From the NCBI RefSeq assembly GCF_029889805.1, contig NZ_JARANT010000013.1, positions 1 through 43,433 on the forward strand: DNA of 43,433 bases, in the 5' to 3' direction. The stretch is from Halorubrum sp. Boch-26. Lineage in GTDB: Archaea; Halobacteriota; Halobacteria; Halobacteriales; Haloferacaceae. The position numbers were made by a program, and so were the translations under genes. The notes under the pieces were generated by a model. That model was not told the DNA's origin and ran no database searches. It worked only from the letters and a program-made list of their open reading frames with translations. This document shows, in pieces, positions 39,578-43,433 of the stretch; the stretch's first letter is position 1, and the number at the start of each line of letters is the position of its first letter.

Positions 39578-40069
39578 ATGGTATCTCTCGCCAACTATCG
39601 TGCGTTCGCGGTCCCCGACGACGACGCGGCGTTCGGGCGGGTCGCCTCGCGCGTGATGCCCGACGGCGAGTCACGCGTCTGGAACAACGCGATCATGGAG
39701 CTCGGGGGCGTCGCCTGCGGGACGACACCGCGCTGCGACGAGGCCGGCTGCCCGTGGCGCGGGCGGTGTCACGCGTACGAGACGGGCGATTTCACCGCGC
39801 CCGACGTGCCCGAGCAGCCGAGCTTCGAGGGGAGCCGCCGGCAGTTCCGCGGGCGCGTGGTCCGGACGCTCGGCGAGTACGACGCGCTGGCGCTCGACGA
39901 GCTCGACCCCCGGATCCGAGTCGACTACGCGCCCGACGGCGAGCACGGGCGGGAGTGGCTCCGCGGGCTCGTCGGCGACCTCGCCGACGACGGGCTGGTC
40001 GCGGTCGAGGCCGGAGAGGGGGAATCGGACGGCACGGGCGGGGACGTGGTCGTGTCGCTGCAACGGTGA
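39578..40069 (+). pseudogene. mutY: Displaced native 3' end of mutY
   Basis: From RAFAV at 39599 the frame encodes the MutY C-terminal third, including VWNNAIMELGGVACG, the cluster Cys (CGTTPRC, GCPWRGRC) and TAPDVPEQPSFEGSRRQFRG, parallel to 37278-37724 at high protein similarity but with the GC-rich codon use of the mutY 5' half. It lacks the N-terminal catalytic core, so it cannot act alone. It marks the original mutY end pushed 2.3 kb away by the cassette. An ATG at 39578 could allow translation of a fragment. Confidence 0.85.
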
Positions 40070-40134
40070 GTCTCCGAGCCCGGGCCCGGCGGGGAACCGT
40101 CACCCGTTTATCACCGGAGCCAGAACGCTGACCC

Positions 40135-40533
40135 ATGAGCGAGACCGTCGACTCCGACCTCTACACGCGGACGAAGGCCCTGCTGGAGCCGGGAGACATC
40201 GAACTCCGAGGCTGTATCGTCCACACGACGCTCGGCGGGCAGGAGGACTTGGAGATGCACGAGCTCACGGTCGCCATCAACGGCGTCATCGCCGACCACG
40301 CCGACAAGGGTGAGGCGTACATCGAGGCCGGCAACGACGATACGAGCTTCTCCTCGAACCAGTTCCAAGGCCTCACCCTCGACGGCGAGGAGTTCGTCTG
40401 GGAGTGCCAGCAGCTCCTCCGCGACGGCACCTTCGACCTGGTCTTCTACTACGAGGCCGGCGCCGACCAGGAGGCGCTCGCGGAGGACCTCGCCGCTCTC
40501 GACGACGTCGACCGCGTGACGCAGGTGCCCTGA
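40135..40533 (+). CDS. Conserved haloarchaeal protein (DUF5778-like)
   Basis: 132 aa, acidic and soluble. Segments YTRTKALLEPGDIELRGCIV, LHTTLGGQED and GEEFVWECQQLLRDGTFDLVFYYEA (in pieces) look conserved. No known catalytic motif is visible. TTTATC at 40107-40112, 23-28 bp before the ATG, supports this start and leaderless transcription. It lies between the mutY remnant and the hydrolase gene and is unlikely to be part of the cassette, judging by its GC-rich codons. Confidence 0.72.
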   Translation: MSETVDSDLYTRTKALLEPGDIELRGCIVHTTLGGQEDLEMHELTVAINGVIADHADKGEAYIEAGNDDTSFSSNQFQGLTLDGEEFVWECQQLLRDGTFDLVFYYEAGADQEALAEDLAALDDVDRVTQVP

Positions 40534-40557
40534 CGCGGCGGTCCGGTTTTCGAACCC

Positions 40558-41181
40558 GTGAGCGACACCGTCCTCATCCCCGGCGGCCGCAACGTGCGCG
40601 CGAGTCTTGACACCGCTGCGAGCGACGACGCCCGATCCGATGCGGTCGTCGTCGCCTGCCCGCCGCACCCACAGCAGCGCGGCCACCGCGGCGACGTGCG
40701 CCTGACCGCCGCGAGCGACGCGCTGAGCGAGCGCGGGATCGACTGCCTCCGCTTCGACTACGGCGACTGGGACGAGGGGTACGGCGAGAGCACGGACGCC
40801 GACAACGCGGTCGCGTGGGCGACCGCGCGCTACGAGCGCGTGGGACTCTTCGGCTTCTCGTTCGGAGGCACGGTCGCGCTCGTGACGGCCGCCTCGCGTC
40901 CCGGGCTCGTCGGCGTCTGCGCGCTCGCGCCCACCGCGCGGCTGAATCCCGACGTCGACGCGGTCATCGCCCTCGGCGGGCTCGTCGACCTCGGCGTGCC
41001 GACCCGGGTCCTGTACGCGACCCGCGACTCGACGGCCGACTGGGAGCCGGTCGTGAAGCGGGCGGAGGAGCTCGGGATCGAGACGGAGGCGTTCGAGTCG
41101 GACCACTTCTTCGTGGGGCGCGCGGGCGACGTGGGGGAGCGCGTGGCGGCGTTTTTCGGAGTGCGGCTGGACGGCGATTGA
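40558..41181 (+). CDS. Alpha/beta hydrolase (dienelactone hydrolase-like)
   Basis: 207 aa from a GTG 24 bp after the previous gene. The nucleophile elbow is GFSFGG (Ser), the acid is likely Asp in YATRDSTADW and the catalytic His is in ESDHFFVG, the usual order of the alpha/beta hydrolase triad. CPPHPQQRGHRGD near the N-terminus resembles the HG-type oxyanion region. It has no signal peptide, so it is cytoplasmic. The substrate is not evident. Confidence 0.82.
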   Translation: MSDTVLIPGGRNVRASLDTAASDDARSDAVVVACPPHPQQRGHRGDVRLTAASDALSERGIDCLRFDYGDWDEGYGESTDADNAVAWATARYERVGLFGFSFGGTVALVTAASRPGLVGVCALAPTARLNPDVDAVIALGGLVDLGVPTRVLYATRDSTADWEPVVKRAEELGIETEAFESDHFFVGRAGDVGERVAAFFGVRLDGD

Positions 41182-41191
41182 TAACCGAACG

Positions 41192-41215
41192 CGACTGACG
41201 AGGCTGGGGAGGTGT
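41192..41215 (+). repeat. Left copy of a 24-bp inverted repeat flanking TFS
   Basis: These 24 bases are the exact reverse complement of 41832-41855. They lie 10 bp after the hydrolase stop, followed by G-rich sequence that resembles interspersed intergenic repeats I associate with Halorubrum. Confidence 0.8.
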
Positions 41216-41341
41216 GAGGTGTGGTCGCGGTGCGGTCGGGTGGGGCTTTGGCGGTGGGTACCGTCGATCCGTGTTCTGCTACTTATAACCGAGCGGCTGA
41301 GGGTTTGGCGGTGGTCGCCGCGAAATCGGTGAGCGATCCGA

Positions 41342-41671
41342 TCAGTTGTACCCGCGCCAGCGCCGGCCACACTCCTTGCATTTAAAGAAGCGCGTCGGGG
41401 GCTCGTCGGCGGCGCCGGTCTGTTTGATCGTGTACCACGCCTCGCCGTGGCCGCACTCGTCGCAGACGACATCGGTCGCGGTCGGCTTCCCCTCGAAGTT
41501 CGCGCCCTCCTCGGTCTCGATCACCTCGTCGCCGGTCTGCTCCGTGGTGGACTCGAAGTCGGCGGCGAGCGCCTCGTCGCGCTCGGCGGTGCCGCCGCAG
41601 TCGTCGTTCTGACACACCATCTCCCCGTCTTGAGAGACCATCATCGAACCGCAGTCGTCACAGAACTGCAT
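41342..41671 (-). CDS. tfs: Transcription factor S (TFIIS/RNA polymerase subunit M-like)
   Basis: A 109-aa protein. An N-terminal zinc ribbon (MQFCDDCGSMMV, VCQNDDCGG) and a C-terminal TFIIS-type zinc ribbon (VCDECGHGEAWYTIKQTG, FKCKECGRRWRGYN, in pieces) bracket an acidic linker. The catalytic Asp-Glu of the C-terminal ribbon is in AADEPPTRFF. The factor stimulates transcript cleavage by stalled archaeal RNA polymerase. The start is the ATG at 41671, at the first zinc ribbon. Confidence 0.95.
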   Translation of the reverse strand: MQFCDDCGSMMVSQDGEMVCQNDDCGGTAERDEALAADFESTTEQTGDEVIETEEGANFEGKPTATDVVCDECGHGEAWYTIKQTGAADEPPTRFFKCKECGRRWRGYN

Positions 41672-41831
41672 ATGTACGCCGCGTACGGCGTCGAGCGGTT
41701 TAGCTTCCCTGACTGCGCTCGGGACGAGCAGTGCTATTGAGCAGATCCGTCGCATCTCTTCCTCAACGACGCGGTGATCACTGTCAACGCCCCGGCCGCT
41801 CGGCTTTCGGTGATCGACTCCTCCGCGGGGA

Positions 41832-41855
41832 ACACCTCCCCAGCCTCGTCAGTCG
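41832..41855 (-). repeat. Right copy of the 24-bp inverted repeat
   Basis: Exact reverse complement of 41192-41215. The pair is 617 bp apart and encloses the TFS gene. Outside sequences do not share an obvious target-site duplication. Confidence 0.8.
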
Positions 41856-42022
41856 TTTACGTATCGACGACGACGCTTCTCGGCGGTCGATAACCCACGT
41901 CGCCGACGGCGGTCCGTCACCTCCGTTCCCGCTGGAACCTCGCTCGCGGCGCGCATCACACTTCTGAGAAGGGGGTGTCGTGACCGTCTCGTTTTTATCC
42001 GTGGGACGGAGAGACACACGCG

Positions 42023-43433
42023 ATGAACCCGGCGCGGGACCACGACGCGACAGACCGCGACGCCGCCGATCTCGACGACGACTTCGGCTTCGCCGAGCCG
42101 TCCACCGACCAGTCGTTCGAAAACGCCCTCGCGAAGGCCCGCGACGGCGACCGCCTCTCCGTCGACGACGCGACCGAGCTGCTCGCGACCGGCACCGACA
42201 CCGAGGGGATCGACTCGGTCCGGAAGGAGGCCGTCCTCGAAGCCGCCGACCGCCGGCGCCGCGAGGAGGTCGGCGACGAAGTGACGTTCGTCGCCAACCT
42301 CAACAACAACGTCACGACCGCCTGCAACACGGGCTGTCTGTTCTGTAACTTCAAGGACTCGGCGCACGCGTTCGAGGCCGACAGCGACGCCGACCACGCC
42401 GGCTTCACCAAGACCCCCGCGGAGTCCCGCGAGGTCGTCGAGGACGCGCTCGACATGGGGATCTACGAGGTGTGTTCCGTCTCCGGCCTCCACCCCGCGC
42501 TGGCGCTGAGCGAGGAGCACCACGAGATCCTCGCCGGCTACGACGACCCGGCGAGCGAGGTGAACTACAAGCCGCCCGAGCTGTACGCCACCGATCCGGG
42601 CACCTACGTCGACCAGCTCGAGGCGATGTCGGTCGGCGGCGTCCACCTGCACTCGATGACCCCGGAGGAGGCGTACCACGCCGCCCGCGGCACCGGCTGG
42701 GAGTACGAGCGCGTCTACCGCGAGCTGGCGGCCGCGGGGCTCGACTCGGCGCCCGGCACCGCCGCGGAGATCCTCGTCGACGAGGTCCGCGACGTGATCT
42801 GCCCGGGGAAGATCCGCACCGACGACTGGGTGGCGGCGATGGAGGGCGCGATGAACGTCGGCCTCGACGTCACCTCGACGATGATGTACGGCCACGTGGA
42901 GACGGTCGCGCACCGCGCACAGCACCTGCAGGTGATCCGCGACCTCCAAGACCGCACCGGCGGGATCACGGAGTTCGTCCCGCTCTCGTTCATTCACCAG
43001 AACACCCCCCTCTACCGGCACGGCGTCGTCGACTCCGGCCCCTCGCGTGACGAGGACGAGCTCGTGGTGGCGGTCGCGCGCCTCTTCTTAGACAACGTCG
43101 ACCACGTCCAAGCCTCGTGGGTGAAGTCGGGCGACGCCCACGGGCTGAAGCTGCTCAACTGCGGCGCCGACGACTTCATGGGGACCATCCTCTCGGAGGA
43201 GATCACGAAGCGCGCGGGCGGCGAGTACGGCGAGTACCGGTCGTTCGACGACTACGTCGAGATGATCTCGGCGATCGGCCGCACCCCGGTCGAGCGCTCC
43301 ACCGACTACCGGACCCGCCGCCGAATCGACCCCGACGACGGCCCGCACGGGCCGCGGCTCGGGCCACGGGCCGACGGCTCTCCCATGCTCCCCGACCGAT
43401 CGCCGACCGGCTCGGGGCCCGCCGGCGCGTCCG
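42023..43433 (+). CDS. cofH: FO synthase subunit 2 (CofH), 3' end missing
   Basis: 470 codons are visible and the frame runs off the right edge. It is a radical SAM enzyme of coenzyme F420 synthesis, which with CofG joins a tyrosine-derived unit to a ribityl precursor to make the deazaflavin FO. The SAM/[4Fe-4S] motif is CNTGCLFC (Cys-x3-Cys-x2-Cys), followed by GGVHLHSMTPEEAY, STMMYGHVE and a C-terminal TKRAGGEYGEYRS typical of CofH. TTTTTATCC at about 41992-42000 lies 23-31 bp before the ATG at 42023. The long minus-strand frame over it (41849-43021) is a shadow. Confidence 0.93.
   Translation, partial: MNPARDHDATDRDAADLDDDFGFAEPSTDQSFENALAKARDGDRLSVDDATELLATGTDTEGIDSVRKEAVLEAADRRRREEVGDEVTFVANLNNNVTTACNTGCLFCNFKDSAHAFEADSDADHAGFTKTPAESREVVEDALDMGIYEVCSVSGLHPALALSEEHHEILAGYDDPASEVNYKPPELYATDPGTYVDQLEAMSVGGVHLHSMTPEEAYHAARGTGWEYERVYRELAAAGLDSAPGTAAEILVDEVRDVICPGKIRTDDWVAAMEGAMNVGLDVTSTMMYGHVETVAHRAQHLQVIRDLQDRTGGITEFVPLSFIHQNTPLYRHGVVDSGPSRDEDELVVAVARLFLDNVDHVQASWVKSGDAHGLKLLNCGADDFMGTILSEEITKRAGGEYGEYRSFDDYVEMISAIGRTPVERSTDYRTRRRIDPDDGPHGPRLGPRADGSPMLPDRSPTGSGPAGAS

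Larger units (their letters stand above)
37272..39611 (+). mobile_element. Candidate integrated cassette in mutY carrying abiEi-abiEii
   Basis: The cassette runs from a junction in the mutY codons for RAFA (37272-37284) to the matching codons at 39599-39611 (10 of 13 bases identical, GCGTT central). It contains a lower-GC substitute mutY 3' end, about 170 bp of AT-rich DNA, and the AbiE pair, about 2.3 kb in total. The displaced host mutY 3' end follows. No integrase is visible. It could also be a recombinational import from another species. Confidence 0.6.

Noticed and set aside
40111-41472. 453-codon minus-strand frame
   Set aside because: It covers two recognisable plus-strand genes and part of TFS; composition is that of a shadow frame.
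41849-43021. 390-codon minus-strand frame
   Set aside because: It lies antisense to the clear cofH gene and has Arg/Val/Gly-rich shadow composition typical of GC-rich genomes.

Overview
The window looks like a chromosomal segment of a haloarchaeon, most like Halorubrum. The proteins are acidic, most codons end in G or C, genes have TATA-like boxes about 25-32 bp before start codons (leaderless transcription), and there are typical haloarchaeal families: HalX response regulator, DUF1102 and DUF5305 secreted proteins, a Tat-lipoprotein Liv transporter, CofH and TFS.

Layout. 1-7000: 5' end of a superoxide dismutase gene, tRNA-Ser, and a complete branched-chain amino-acid-type ABC transporter operon (livJ-H-M-G-F order) ending in a thioredoxin-like gene. 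7000-13600: NikR-like regulator, DUF1684 protein, XRE regulator with a 17-bp tandem repeat upstream, a small membrane protein/wHTH pair, a two-TM RCK potassium channel, ribosomal protein S8e, RNase HII, and a GDT1-family transporter behind a DtxR-like operator and a leader ORF. 13600-21700: secF-secD, conserved haloarchaeal proteins, a cis-prenyltransferase homologue lacking its active-site motif, a PiT-type transporter, tRNA-Gly, an enoyl-CoA hydratase-family protein and tRNA-Thr.

21676-35933 is a less GC-rich block bounded by tRNA-Thr and a 30-nt imperfect copy of that tRNA's 3' end (24/30), with an IS5-like transposase remnant just inside the tRNA. It contains a phosphorelay operon (pseudo-receiver, HxlR-REC-HalX regulator, 1467-aa multi-PAS/GAF kinase, receiver, REC-kinase), a divergent GAF-kinase-PAS-LOV protein that stops inside its LOV domain, and a secretion cassette (TasA/DUF1102-like protein, SipW-like signal peptidase, second secreted protein, DUF5305 protein). 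Three promoters, one for the phosphorelay operon and two for the cassette, share the same spaced element (GGTAAGT-type half-site, 17 bp, GTTAGC, then a TATA-like stretch). Each is followed by a very short ORF whose stop codon overlaps the next gene's start. I infer that the sensory operon and the secreted-protein genes form one regulon.

36053-43433: a PIN-like protein, then mutY, whose 3' third has been replaced by a lower-GC version followed by an AbiEi/AbiEii abortive-infection pair. The displaced, GC-rich mutY 3' end lies beyond abiEii. This reads as a defence cassette inserted in mutY that carries its own replacement 3' end. The window closes with a conserved protein, an alpha/beta hydrolase, TFS between 24-bp inverted repeats, and the 5' part of cofH.

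The two strongest novelty candidates are the mutY-AbiE insertion and the shared promoter/mini-ORF architecture of the island.
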